64,000 nt of DNA from Pseudomonadales bacterium (GCA_028281005.1 JANQKS010000079.1:40024-104023), one strand, 5' to 3'. Numbered from the stretch's first letter, positions 41,245 through 50,407 are shown. Made by a program: numbers and translations. The notes: a model not told the origin generated them from the letters alone.

Positions 41245-43479
41245 ATGTACAAGTTTTCGAGTGTTGCAAGTGTTGCAGGTGTGGTGTTGCTCAGCCTGTT
41301 TACCCCCTTTGGGGTACTGGCCGAGCAGGCGACGACAGACACAATAGACACGATAGAAGAGGTGGTGGTCACCGCGCAAAAACGCGAGCAGAACCTCACC
41401 GACGTTGGCATCAGCATCGCTGTGATCGGCGAGCAGGCCATCCGCGATCAGCGTATTTTCATGGTGGAAGACATCCATCAGTTCACCCCCAACGCGTCGG
41501 TGAAAAACGTCATCCCCGGGCTTATGCCGATCCTTACGGTACGCGGCGTGGGGCTAAACGACTTTAATGCGGCAAACAATCCGGCCATTGGTGTCTACGT
41601 GGATGAGGTGTCGCTGAGTTCACTGGCGTTGCTGAGTTCTGACCTGTACGACCTCGAACGAATGGAAGTGCTGAAAGGGCCACAAGGTACGCTCTACGGC
41701 CGCAACTCCACCGCCGGTGCGCTGAACGTGATCACCGCTAAACCGGATCCGGAAGGCCGTTCCGGCCGCATCAGCGCCGGTGCCGGTGACTATGACCTCA
41801 TCGAAGTGGAAGGCATGTTCAACGCACCGCTGTCGGATGCCTTGGCGCTGCGTGTAGCCGGGAAAGTGATCGACCAGGGTGAAGGTTACTGGGAGAACGA
41901 TTTTCTGGGCAGGGATGTAGGCGAGCGTGATGTGTGGATGGCGCGCGCCCAACTGTTATGGCAGCCGAGTGACCGCACCAGCGTGCTGCTGAAAGTGGAT
42001 GAACAGAAGGGCAGAAGTGAAACCGGCACCGGGAATTTCGCCGGCGCCTTACCCAGCCCGTTGCGAACCGATTGCCCCAATCCTGAATGTATGAACTTTG
42101 TCGGCTACATGGACACCGACGGCGACATTTACCGGGGCAGTTTTTCAGCTGACCCGACTTACGACATGAATCAGACGATCTCCAGCTTGCGCATCGACAC
42201 AGAGTTTGACTTCGGCACGCTTTCGGCCATCACCGGCTACGTCGACTTCGACCGGGAATACTCAGCCGATGTGGACGCAAGCCCTGTGGCGATCCTGGAT
42301 TTCTACAACGACGACGAGGTTAAGCAGCTCTCTCAGGAAGTGCGTCTGTCCGGCGAGGGCGGCAGCACGGTGTGGCAGGTGGGTGTGTTCTACACCGACG
42401 ATGAAGTCACCACCACCTACTTCGGAGATTTGCCCGGTTTGCTGAACACCACGACGTTCAGTTTGGGTGAGATCAACAGCACCAACCTTTCGGTATTTGC
42501 CAATGTGGAGTGGGCGTTAAGCGACGCTTTAACCCTGGTTACGGGCGTGCGTTACTCGGACGAAGAGCGTGAGGGGCTGGTCTACACCGACGACCTCGTG
42601 TCCTTGGCCCCTGCCAGTTTCTTATCGTTTGCACCTCTCGGCAGCGGCCCGGTACGCCTTGCCTTTGTGGATGACACCGTCAAAGACGACAGCGTCGATT
42701 GGAAGCTGGGCCTGAACTGGTCGGTCGCGGAAGACACTCTGTTGTATGCCAGTGTTTCCCAAGGCACCAAAAGCGGCGGCTTTTTTACCGGCGTGGTGAC
42801 AAGCAATGCGCAACTCATCCCCTACGATGCCGAGCAGCTCATTGCCTACGAAATCGGCGTGAAGGGCCAAGCGGCCGACTTAGGCTTGAGCTACGAAGCC
42901 GCCGTGTTTTACTACGACTATGAGGATGTGCAGACCTTCATCGGCGACAACTCGGGTGCGGTGCCCGTCAATCGTTTAGGTAATGTGAGCGGTGCGAGCA
43001 TTTACGGCTTGGATCTCCTTGTACAGTGGCGTCCGCCGGCGTTGAGCGGGCTGGCGCTTTATGCCGGTTTTGGTTTGCTGGATACCGAACTGGACTCATT
43101 TGTCAGCGGCGCAGACACCATTCCGAAGGGCAATGAGCAGCCGGATGCGCCGGAGTTTTCCACCAACTTGGCGGCCAGCTACGAATTTACTTTGGCCGAT
43201 GGTGCCGCGCTGCAGATCGCGGTGGATGGCCGTTATCAAGATGAGACGTACCACAACGCGTTGAACGAAGCTTTCTCCGAGTCGGAAAACTATTGGGTGT
43301 TGAATGCGCGCGTGTCACTGTACCTGCAAGAGAACTGGGAATTTATGGCGTGGGCGAAGAACATCGATGACGATGAGTACATGACGCAGTTTTCCAACAA
43401 CTTAGCCTTGGGCAACGGCTCACGCGTACACGGCGCACCGCGCACGTACGGGTTCACCGCAACCAGGCATTTTAACTAG
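41245..43479 (+). CDS. TonB-dependent outer membrane receptor
   Basis: A 744-residue TonB-dependent receptor. A signal peptide (SVASVAGVVLLSLFTPFGVL to AEQA) precedes the TonB box region DTIEEVVVTAQKREQNL. The plug domain has GVGLNDFNAANNPAIGVYVDEV and LKGPQGTLYGRNSTAGALNVIT, then the beta-barrel to the end; the last residues TATRHFN end in an aromatic. It resembles receptors used for complex organic substrates rather than siderophores. It follows the hydrolase by 60 nt and is convergent with the second TetR gene, overlapping it by 4 nt at the stops. Confidence 0.93.
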   Translation: MYKFSSVASVAGVVLLSLFTPFGVLAEQATTDTIDTIEEVVVTAQKREQNLTDVGISIAVIGEQAIRDQRIFMVEDIHQFTPNASVKNVIPGLMPILTVRGVGLNDFNAANNPAIGVYVDEVSLSSLALLSSDLYDLERMEVLKGPQGTLYGRNSTAGALNVITAKPDPEGRSGRISAGAGDYDLIEVEGMFNAPLSDALALRVAGKVIDQGEGYWENDFLGRDVGERDVWMARAQLLWQPSDRTSVLLKVDEQKGRSETGTGNFAGALPSPLRTDCPNPECMNFVGYMDTDGDIYRGSFSADPTYDMNQTISSLRIDTEFDFGTLSAITGYVDFDREYSADVDASPVAILDFYNDDEVKQLSQEVRLSGEGGSTVWQVGVFYTDDEVTTTYFGDLPGLLNTTTFSLGEINSTNLSVFANVEWALSDALTLVTGVRYSDEEREGLVYTDDLVSLAPASFLSFAPLGSGPVRLAFVDDTVKDDSVDWKLGLNWSVAEDTLLYASVSQGTKSGGFFTGVVTSNAQLIPYDAEQLIAYEIGVKGQAADLGLSYEAAVFYYDYEDVQTFIGDNSGAVPVNRLGNVSGASIYGLDLLVQWRPPALSGLALYAGFGLLDTELDSFVSGADTIPKGNEQPDAPEFSTNLAASYEFTLADGAALQIAVDGRYQDETYHNALNEAFSESENYWVLNARVSLYLQENWEFMAWAKNIDDDEYMTQFSNNLALGNGSRVHGAPRTYGFTATRHFN

Positions 43480-44162
43480 AACGCCCCACTTTGACGGCGT
43501 ATCGTACTGACCCGCCTTGGGTGGGTCAGTACCGCGCGCAGCCCCAGATCTGCTGTGGTGTCCGCCACCTGATGTGGGTCAAACCGGTCGCGATCTTTTT
43601 GATACCAGGCCAGGGTTGATTCGCCCAATGAAAACAGGAGCTGTGTGACGATCTCAAGGTTGTTGAACACAAACACACCGTGCTTTTCGCCCTCACGCAA
43701 GTGGTGGCGATAGGCGTCAGTGATCTGATCGCGCATGCCCCAAAATTCGGGATGTGATTCCTCGGTCAACTCCGGGAACTGGAATGGCGAGCCCAAGACG
43801 TTTTCGTTTGTGCACAGATGGTAGGTGTCGTGCCGCACCAGGCGATACAACGCGACGTCGGCGGGATCATCGCGCTCCGCCTCCGTGCGGATGAATGTGA
43901 TGACGGGTTCCACCGTGTCCGTGACCACCGCGCGAAAGATCTCCTTTTTATTTTTGAAGTAGTGAAACAGCGAAGGCTGACGTAGGCCCGCTGCGTCGGC
44001 GATTTCGCGGGTGGAGGTGCCCGCGAACCCCTTCTCGCGGAACAGCCGCCGCGCCACGGCCAGAATCTCCTCAGCGACCGGCTGATCAGTTTCGTTTGCA
44101 CTTGCGCGTGGCCGGCCGATGCGGGGTTTGGTTTGACCTATGGGCTGTGCCTTCTTCGCCAT
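43476..44162 (-). CDS. TetR-family regulator
   Basis: A 228-residue TetR-type repressor. The HTH is in EILAVARRLFREKGFAGTSTREIADAAGLRQPSLFHYFKNKKEIF, roughly residues 29-73. It starts at ATG 44162 (MAKKAQPIGQTK); an upstream in-frame ATG exists but adds a poor extension. It is divergent from the Rieske oxygenase gene. The 20-bp perfect palindrome between them is its likely operator. Confidence 0.88.
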   Translation of the reverse strand: MAKKAQPIGQTKPRIGRPRASANETDQPVAEEILAVARRLFREKGFAGTSTREIADAAGLRQPSLFHYFKNKKEIFRAVVTDTVEPVITFIRTEAERDDPADVALYRLVRHDTYHLCTNENVLGSPFQFPELTEESHPEFWGMRDQITDAYRHHLREGEKHGVFVFNNLEIVTQLLFSLGESTLAWYQKDRDRFDPHQVADTTADLGLRAVLTHPRRVSTIRRQSGAF

Positions 44163-44209
44163 GCCATTCACCGTACTTGACAACATCACATATTGTACGC
44201 AGAATTTAA

Positions 44210-44229
44210 TTTCTATCAATTGATAGAAA
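44210..44229. promoter_or_regulatory. Perfect 20-bp palindrome, likely TetR operator
   Basis: TTTCTATCAATTGATAGAAA reads identically on both strands. It lies 48 nt before the regulator start and 58 nt before the Rieske oxygenase start, between two divergent genes, which is where TetR proteins usually bind. No matching copy was noticed elsewhere in the window. Confidence 0.65.
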
Positions 44230-44286
44230 GAAATTAGAGGTTGCGATTTGGCAACCACCAAACCCAAACCGCGATGGAGGAGAACC

Positions 44287-45438
44287 ATGTCTACCCCGAG
44301 CCAAGCGTTGATCCAGACCGATGAGCTGCAGCGCGTCCGTAACCCGTTAGAAGAAGCGTGGACTCTGCCGCCAAGTGCGTATACGTCGGCACAAGTGTTT
44401 GAACGAGAGTGTGCAACGTTGTTCAGCACCGGTTGGCTATGTGTGGGCCGCGAGGAACAGTTCACCCATGCGGGTGACTACCGCTGTATTGACCTGCCCG
44501 CTCAGCCGATTGTGGTGGTGCGCGGGCACGACGGTGAAATACGCGCGTTTTCCCGCGTTTGCCTGCATCGTGCCATGCCGGTGGCGGAGGGCGCGGGTAA
44601 CACAACCCGTTTTGTCTGCCCGTACCATCACTGGACATACGAACTCACCGGCGAGCTGCGCAGTGCGCCGATGATGCAGGGTGCGCGTGGGTTTGACGCC
44701 AAACAATGCAGGCTGCCGAGTTTGGCCGTCGAAGTGTGGCAGGGGTTCGTTTTTGTGAACGCCGACCCGCAAGCAGAGGCATTGGCACCGCAATTGGTGG
44801 GGTTAACGCAACTGATTGCCAACTACGAGTTCGAACAGATGGTCATCGTCGACACCCTAGAGTTCGATAGCCCATGGAACTGGAAAATTCTGGTTGAGAA
44901 TTTCATGGAGGCTTACCACCACATTGGTACCCACAAGACGACGTTCCAACCGGTGTATCCGGCCCAGGCGTCGAGCGTGGATGACAATGCGGGTGAACCC
45001 TGGGTGCTGCTGCGTATGCCGGCAAAACCCGAGCACGCGGTTGCGGATGTGGTGTTTCCGAAGCTACGTGAGGATCAGCAACACGAGCTGCTTGCGATCT
45101 GCGTGTTTCCAACACTGCTGTTTGCCGCCTCCGCTTCCGGAGCGGCCTGGTATCAACTCGAGCTCACCGCACATGACCAAATGACGCTCAAGATACACGC
45201 GATGACCACGGCTGCCGGCGCACAGGGCCTGGATGAGACGAGCCGTACCGAATTGATGGCCATGTTACGTACCATTCATGAAGAAGACATCGAAGCCAAT
45301 CGCGGCCCCTGGATTGGCTTGAATGGGAGTATGACCACCCAAGGCCGGCTCAGCCCCTATGAGAAATCAATCTGGCAACTGAACCAGCTGTGGGCGGATG
45401 CGCTCGGCTTAGCTGCCGCGCCGGTGGAGGGCGTCTGA
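44287..45438 (+). CDS. Rieske-type aromatic ring-hydroxylating oxygenase, alpha subunit
   Basis: A 383-residue Rieske oxygenase. The cluster motif is CLHRAMPVAEGAGN followed by CPYHHWTYE. The mononuclear iron site is in WNWKILVENFMEAYHHIGTHK, with two His separated by four residues. It starts at ATG 44287 with GGAGGAGAA upstream. The following SDR gene starts 1 nt after its stop and a divergent TetR gene controls the unit. No reductase partner is adjacent. It resembles the family that includes choline/carnitine-type monooxygenases, so demethylation or hydroxylation of a small amine or aromatic is possible. Confidence 0.87.
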   Translation: MSTPSQALIQTDELQRVRNPLEEAWTLPPSAYTSAQVFERECATLFSTGWLCVGREEQFTHAGDYRCIDLPAQPIVVVRGHDGEIRAFSRVCLHRAMPVAEGAGNTTRFVCPYHHWTYELTGELRSAPMMQGARGFDAKQCRLPSLAVEVWQGFVFVNADPQAEALAPQLVGLTQLIANYEFEQMVIVDTLEFDSPWNWKILVENFMEAYHHIGTHKTTFQPVYPAQASSVDDNAGEPWVLLRMPAKPEHAVADVVFPKLREDQQHELLAICVFPTLLFAASASGAAWYQLELTAHDQMTLKIHAMTTAAGAQGLDETSRTELMAMLRTIHEEDIEANRGPWIGLNGSMTTQGRLSPYEKSIWQLNQLWADALGLAAAPVEGV

Positions 45439-45439
45439 C

Positions 45440-46261
45440 GTGGACATACTGATCACAGGCGCAGGGCGGGGCATCGGTTACCTCACCGCCGGTAAGTTGG
45501 CCAAGATGGGCCACCGGGTGTTTGCCGGAGTGCGCGACCCTGCGCAAGCGGCACCCGCGCTGTCTCGCCTGGCCGGTGAGGTCATCCCAATCCGCCTGGA
45601 CCTGCTTGACCAGGATACCATCACACCTGCCGTTGAAGCGGTGATGGCCCGCACGAACCACTTGCACGGGCTTGTCAACAACGCTGGCATCAGTAACTTA
45701 GGGCCGCTTGAAGATCAGCCTGACGAAGAGTTTGAGCGGATCATGCAGACCAACTTCTTTGGCCACTATCAGCTCACGCGGACGGTGCTGCCGCACATGC
45801 GCGCCCAGCAAAACGGCCGCATTGTCATGGTCAGCTCTCTGTCTGGCTTGTTCGGACTGCCGGGGGAGACCGCTTACTGCTGCAGTAAATTTGCGATGGA
45901 AGCGATGGCGGAGTGTCTGCGCTTTGAAGTTGCATCATTTGGTATCGGCGTAGCTGTCATCAATCCGTCCTACACCCAAACGGAATTGGCCGCCTCAACG
46001 GACCTGGATCGCGCCACGCCGCGGATGTCACCCTACCGCGAACAAATGAAGGCACTGCTGCGTGTGCAGCAGGCTGGCGAAGCGGCAGGCGACGATGGCG
46101 GTGTGGTGGCGGATACCATTGTGGATGCACTCACCGCTGCAACACCAAAAATGCGTTACGTGCCCGGCAGCGCGGCGGAGCTGTATGCCACGTGGAAAGG
46201 CGTCAGCGACGAGGAGTTTCACAATCTAGTGCGGCAGACGCTGGCTGCTGGGGGTGGTTGA
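45440..46261 (+). CDS. Short-chain dehydrogenase/reductase
   Basis: A 273-residue classical SDR. The cofactor motif is ILITGAGRGIGYLTAGKLA; LVNNAGISNLGPLED is the NNAG motif; the catalytic Ser/Tyr/Lys occur in MVSSLSGLFGLPGETAYCCSKFA. The start is GTG, 1 nt after the Rieske stop, so translation is coupled. It probably oxidises the hydroxylated product of the oxygenase. Confidence 0.88.
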   Translation: MDILITGAGRGIGYLTAGKLAKMGHRVFAGVRDPAQAAPALSRLAGEVIPIRLDLLDQDTITPAVEAVMARTNHLHGLVNNAGISNLGPLEDQPDEEFERIMQTNFFGHYQLTRTVLPHMRAQQNGRIVMVSSLSGLFGLPGETAYCCSKFAMEAMAECLRFEVASFGIGVAVINPSYTQTELAASTDLDRATPRMSPYREQMKALLRVQQAGEAAGDDGGVVADTIVDALTAATPKMRYVPGSAAELYATWKGVSDEEFHNLVRQTLAAGGG

Positions 46262-46420
46262 GGCGCCAGTGCAAACACGTTGCCGTGGGAATAAGTGTTT
46301 ATGAGCTACAAAAAACAATGTGTGGCCGTAGCGTGACGGGAAAGGAAATCGTGGTTCTGCCGTCCGGCGAGGAGTAAGCTCTAGAGTCAAAGCCTGCGAT
46401 CTAGAGGTCACCTTCCGTCC

Positions 46421-46846
46421 ATGAAGTTAACCCAAATACTTTGCGCCGGCCTGTGCGGGTTGCTTCTGACTGCTTGCGATACGGGAGCCGGTCCTGATCC
46501 GAACGATACGGCGCAGCCGCGAGCGTCGACGGATTCTGTGGAGGTAACCGGCATCGAGGCTCCCGCTCAAGCGCCGGATGTGCGCACCATGCAGATGTGG
46601 ACACGCAGCTGTGCGCTGTGTCACGTCGATGGCAACGCGGGTGCGCCGCGCGTCGGGTATGCCGAAGAATGGCTGCCACGCATGGCGCAGGGCCGGGATA
46701 CATTGTTGAAACACACGGTCGAGGGCCTGAACAGCATGCCGCCGCTGGGTTATTGCATGGCGTGTGAGCGAGAAGATTTCCTTGCCTTAATCGATTTTAT
46801 GACGGTGAATTTGGCGCCGTCTCCGACGCCAGGAGGCAACCCGTGA
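46421..46846 (+). CDS. Cytochrome c5-like lipoprotein
   Basis: A 141-residue lipoprotein cytochrome. The lipobox LLTAC puts the lipidated Cys at residue 19. A heme-binding CALCH lies at residues 64-68, and a possible axial Met at NSMPPLG around residue 109. GYCMACEREDFLALIDFMTV resembles the C-terminus of cytochrome c5. Its stop overlaps the start of an aldonolactone-oxidase-like gene (GTGA). It would accept electrons from that enzyme in the periplasm. Confidence 0.83.
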   Translation: MKLTQILCAGLCGLLLTACDTGAGPDPNDTAQPRASTDSVEVTGIEAPAQAPDVRTMQMWTRSCALCHVDGNAGAPRVGYAEEWLPRMAQGRDTLLKHTVEGLNSMPPLGYCMACEREDFLALIDFMTVNLAPSPTPGGNP

Positions 46847-48204
46847 ACTGGTCGCGACGCCGACTATTGGCCAGCAGTGCGTTGACCGCCTTGTTTGCAG
46901 CTGCGCGCCCGGTTTCCGGCGCTACACCGGAAGCGGCTTCCCTGCCGTGGCGTAACTGGTCGGGGGGCCTCGTGTGTCAACCCAGCGGGCGATTTTCACC
47001 GGGCTCGGAAGCAGAACTGAGTGAGTATCTCGCCACCACTTCAGGCGTGGTACGCCCGGTTGGCGCCGGGCATTCGTTTTCGCCACTGGTGCCAACCGAC
47101 GGCCATCTGCTGGTGATCGATCAGCTTTCCGGCATGCTGGATCATGATCCGGCAACCCTGCAAGCGACGTTTGCCGCGGGCACACGCCTGGGTGATATGG
47201 GTCCGGCGCTGGATGCCGCGGGGCAAGCGATGCTCAATCTGCCGGACATCGATCGGCAGACCTTGGCGGGGGCCACCGCCACGGCGACACATGGCACCGG
47301 TATCCAGTTCACCTGCTTGTCAGGGTTTGTGCAGCAACTGCGTTTAATCACGCCGGCAGGGGAGGTACTTGACGTTGGTCCGGGTGATGAGCTTTTTGAC
47401 GCCGCCCGCGTCAGCCTCGGGGCACTTGGCATTATCACCCGTATGACGCTGCAAAACCGTTCACCCTATCGGCTCAAAGCGCGCAACTGGGTAGCGCCCA
47501 TTGAGGAAGTGCTGGAGACGTTTGACGAGCAGGCCGCGGCTCACCGGCATTTTGAGATGTTCCCGCTCACGCACTCTGACTATGCGCTGACATTGTCGAT
47601 CGACGAGACAGACGAACCCATTAACAACCCGCCGCCGTCACCGGAAGAGGAGGCTGCCTTCGGCGAAGCCATGGCTTACTGGATGACGGTGCCGCCGCGG
47701 GAACGCCTACCCATGGTGAACGGGTTGGCCGAACAAATAGAGCCGACCGAAGCAGTGGATGCTTCGTACAAGATCCTCAGCAATATCCGCAACGGACGCT
47801 TTAATGAAATGGAGTATTCGGTGCCGTTGGAAGCCGGCGCCGATTGCCTGCGTGAAATCCTTAAAACCATCCTCGAAAAAGAAGTGGATGTGGTGTTCCC
47901 ATTGGAATACCGCTACGTGCGCCGCGACGACACCATGCTCAGCATGAGCTCAGGGCATGAAGATCACGCAGCGATTTCCATTCACCGCACCGCATTTGAG
48001 GATTATCGTCCCTATTTCGATTTGATTGAGCCGATATTCTGGAAATATGGCGGTCGGCCACACTGGGGCAAAGTGCACTCGCTGGGCGCTGCTGAGCTGT
48101 CCAAGTTGTATCCCCGTTTTAAAGAATTCCAGGCCATTCGAGAAGCACTCGACCCCCAAGGGCGTATGCTCAATGATCATTTGCGTAAGGTTTTTGTTGG
48201 CTAA
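46843..48204 (+). CDS. FAD-linked aldonolactone oxidase-like enzyme, exported
   Basis: A 453-residue FAD-linked oxidase of the L-gulono/D-arabinono-1,4-lactone oxidase family. NWSRRRLLASSALTALFAAA is a Tat-type signal. The PCMH domain has VVRPVGAGHSFSPLV, with H77 possibly binding FAD covalently, and LAGATATATHGTGIQFTCLS. The C-terminal ALO domain ends with GRPHWGKVH. The start is GTG, overlapping the cytochrome c stop. It would oxidise an aldonolactone, sugar alcohol or similar alcohol in the periplasm and pass electrons to the cytochrome. Confidence 0.85.
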   Translation: MNWSRRRLLASSALTALFAAARPVSGATPEAASLPWRNWSGGLVCQPSGRFSPGSEAELSEYLATTSGVVRPVGAGHSFSPLVPTDGHLLVIDQLSGMLDHDPATLQATFAAGTRLGDMGPALDAAGQAMLNLPDIDRQTLAGATATATHGTGIQFTCLSGFVQQLRLITPAGEVLDVGPGDELFDAARVSLGALGIITRMTLQNRSPYRLKARNWVAPIEEVLETFDEQAAAHRHFEMFPLTHSDYALTLSIDETDEPINNPPPSPEEEAAFGEAMAYWMTVPPRERLPMVNGLAEQIEPTEAVDASYKILSNIRNGRFNEMEYSVPLEAGADCLREILKTILEKEVDVVFPLEYRYVRRDDTMLSMSSGHEDHAAISIHRTAFEDYRPYFDLIEPIFWKYGGRPHWGKVHSLGAAELSKLYPRFKEFQAIREALDPQGRMLNDHLRKVFVG

Positions 48205-48223
48205 ACAGCCATGAGGTAACGCT

Positions 48224-49480
48224 ATGAAACGACGCTCTTTGCTTGGCGGTGCCGCCGGGCTTGCCGTCACGGCTGGAGTCGGGCCTGGAAGTTTATTGTG
48301 GGCGCCGTTTGCGCGCTCAAAGGCTAAATCCAGTGGCCATGACGCATACTTTGCAAAGTTGAACGAGATGCTGAAGCGCGATGGCCCTGGGCATCCGGTG
48401 ATGTTGCTTGACACCGCCCGCATCAATCACAACATTGACAGAATTACCGCATCGGTAGGTGATGGCAAACAATACCGTGTGGTGGTGAAATCTTTGCCTT
48501 CTGTCCCCTTGCTGCAGCATGTCACGCAGCGCGCCAAAACCAAGGCGTTAATGGTGTTTCATCAGCCGTTTTTAAACGCCACTGCCGAGGCGTTCCCCGA
48601 AGCGGATGTGTTGATGGGCAAGCCGATGCCGGTGACGGCAGCGCGCACGTTTTATGACAAGCTGGGGAACACAAAGTTTGATCCCGCTTCGCAAGTGCAG
48701 TGGCTGATCGATTCCCATGACCGCCTGCTGCAGTATCAGGGGCTGGCGCGCACGCTCGGCTTGAAAATGCAGCTCAATTTCGAGATCGACGTAGGCCTGC
48801 GCCGAGGTGGGCTGGCGGAACCAGAAGCTCTGAGTGCAGCATTGGCGGTGGTGGCCGCAGACCCTGAGCACCTCAGCGTCAGTGGACTGATGGGTTATGA
48901 ACCCCATTTAACCGGGCAGCAGGCGGATCTAAATCATCCCGAGGTGCGCAAAGTGCTCGGTATCTACCATGGGTTCATTGAGCGGCTGCAAGCAGCCGAT
49001 CTTAATCCTGAACAGCTGACGCTCAACGGTGCCGGTAGCCACACACTAAAAATCTATGAAAAAGATGACACCATGAACGACCTTTCCGCGGGTTCGGGCG
49101 TGGTGATGCCGACGGATTTTGATACCTATCATTTGATCGATCACCGACCAGCCCTATTTATTGCCACACCCATCCTCAAGCGTTATACGCACAACCCCTT
49201 TATGGCCGAACCGCCGGCCAATATGCAGCAGGTTTACTACATCTATGGCGGTTATTGGAAAGCAAAAATGGCTTCGCCGGTGGAAGTGGGCGACACCATT
49301 TACCAGAGCACCAATCAAAGCCCCATCGCAACTTCTGCTGAGGTTAATCTGGAGGTGGATGACTACATGTTCCTGCGGCCGACTCAGAGCGAATTTGTCA
49401 TGCTGCAGTTTGGTGATTTACTTGCGGTGAGCGACGGTGAAATATCGGCGCGCTGGCCGGTTTTTCACCAGACCGGTTAG
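48224..49480 (+). CDS. DSD1-family PLP enzyme (D-amino acid type), exported
   Basis: A 418-residue alanine-racemase-fold enzyme. KRRSLLGGAAGLAVTAGVGP is a Tat-type signal. The PLP lysine is in YRVVVKSLPSVPLLQH after MLLDTARINHNI. LQLNFEIDVGLRRGGL and SGLMGYEPHL are typical of the D-threonine aldolase / D-serine dehydratase (DSD1) family; the C-terminal domain ends with LQFGDLLAVSDGEI. A PLP enzyme with a Tat signal suits periplasmic export in folded form. It follows the oxidase gene by 19 nt. Substrate not resolved. Confidence 0.83.
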   Translation: MKRRSLLGGAAGLAVTAGVGPGSLLWAPFARSKAKSSGHDAYFAKLNEMLKRDGPGHPVMLLDTARINHNIDRITASVGDGKQYRVVVKSLPSVPLLQHVTQRAKTKALMVFHQPFLNATAEAFPEADVLMGKPMPVTAARTFYDKLGNTKFDPASQVQWLIDSHDRLLQYQGLARTLGLKMQLNFEIDVGLRRGGLAEPEALSAALAVVAADPEHLSVSGLMGYEPHLTGQQADLNHPEVRKVLGIYHGFIERLQAADLNPEQLTLNGAGSHTLKIYEKDDTMNDLSAGSGVVMPTDFDTYHLIDHRPALFIATPILKRYTHNPFMAEPPANMQQVYYIYGGYWKAKMASPVEVGDTIYQSTNQSPIATSAEVNLEVDDYMFLRPTQSEFVMLQFGDLLAVSDGEISARWPVFHQTG

Positions 49481-49550
49481 CCTAGGCTGCGCTGAGAAAA
49501 GGTTAAGCACAAATTAGGCACAAAAGGCTAGAAAAGGCTAGGCACAAAAA

Positions 49551-49572
49551 AGGGCGGTCACTTGACCGCCCT
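49551..49572. terminator. Bidirectional hairpin terminator
   Basis: AGGGCGGTCA - CT - TGACCGCCCT is a perfect 10-bp stem with a 2-nt loop, flanked by AAAAAA on the left and CTATTTT on the right. It lies between the convergent DSD1-like and torF genes and would stop transcripts from both sides. Confidence 0.85.
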
Positions 49573-49599
49573 CTATTTTCGCAATTGCGAGTCTGAGAT

Positions 49600-50295
49600 T
49601 TACAGTGCGCGAGAGACGGAGAACACAGCGCGTGCTTCGCCCAAGTCGCCGAAGTCTTCGTCATCGTCTGCGTCAGTACCGGTGATGGCTAACGTAAAAG
49701 TGGTGCCTTTGTAGTCATAGTTGATACCGGCCAAGTAGTCGATGTAGCTGTCTTCGGTGATGCCAATTGCTTCTTCTTCAGTGTCGGTGTAACCCACGTG
49801 GAGGTCCATAGACCAGCTCTCAGAGAAGCTCATGGAGTAGCCTACGCTGTAGACCAGGGCTGAGTCGTCACTGCCGAAGTAGTCGGGGGAGTAGACCAAT
49901 CCAAGAGAGAAGTCTCCTAGGCCTAGCGAAGCGACAAATTCGCTGTAGTTCAGCGCGTTTTCGTTACCCGCGTAGTAGAAGTAGATGTAGGAAAGATCCA
50001 ATTCCACACCTTCGGCGACCTCGAACGCATACCCGGCGAAGAAGTCCATCTCAGTGGTGACTTCAGAGCCAAAGTCAACGTTAGAACCCCACGCGCCCAC
50101 ATAAGCGCCATTGTCGAAAGCGAGATCTATGCCGGCCTGGACGGCGCCTTTTTCGCTGGTTTGAGAAACACCGCGGAAAACATAATCGGTGGCTAGGGTA
50201 CCCGAGCCTGAAAACTCTGCCGCCATCACTGCATTGGTACTCAGACCAAACAGCAACAATGCGCCAAGAGTGCGTGATAGATATTTAGAAAACAT
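49600..50295 (-). CDS. TorF-family putative outer membrane porin
   Basis: A 231-residue secreted beta-barrel protein. The signal peptide is LSRTLGALLLFGLSTNAVMA. The mature part begins EFSGSGTLATDYVFRGVSQT, the TorF family signature, then alternating amphipathic strands, ending in VSRAL. An RBS AAGGGG lies 5 nt before the ATG. Two tandem -24/-12 type sigma-54 boxes lie 90-130 nt upstream, and an NtrC-like site further on is shared with the divergent guanidine operon. It may let a nitrogen compound cross the outer membrane. Confidence 0.87.
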   Translation of the reverse strand: MFSKYLSRTLGALLLFGLSTNAVMAAEFSGSGTLATDYVFRGVSQTSEKGAVQAGIDLAFDNGAYVGAWGSNVDFGSEVTTEMDFFAGYAFEVAEGVELDLSYIYFYYAGNENALNYSEFVASLGLGDFSLGLVYSPDYFGSDDSALVYSVGYSMSFSESWSMDLHVGYTDTEEEAIGITEDSYIDYLAGINYDYKGTTFTLAITGTDADDDEDFGDLGEARAVFSVSRAL

Positions 50296-50386
50296 TTGAA
50301 CCCCTTATAGCTTCTTATGTAAGTCGTTTAATTTATTTAGTTTGAACCCGCGGATGTCTCCTTGGGTCGCACATGTCGTTGCATCC

Positions 50387-50403
50387 TGCACTTTGCGTGC
50401 CAA
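50387..50403 (-). promoter_or_regulatory. Sigma-54 (-24/-12) promoter 1 of torF
   Basis: On the minus strand the sequence is TTGGCACGCAAAGTGCA: GG and GC are separated by exactly 10 nt, and TTGGCACG is the consensus -24 block; the -12 block GTGCA differs from TTGCA by one base. Transcription would start near 50376, giving an 80-nt leader before torF. Confidence 0.65.
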
Positions 50404-50407
50404 ATCC

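Noticed and set aside
46379..46412. Inverted CTCTAGAG / TCTAGAGG pair upstream of the cytochrome gene
   Set aside because: The arms are short, the loop is long and no promoter could be matched to it; no function could be supported.
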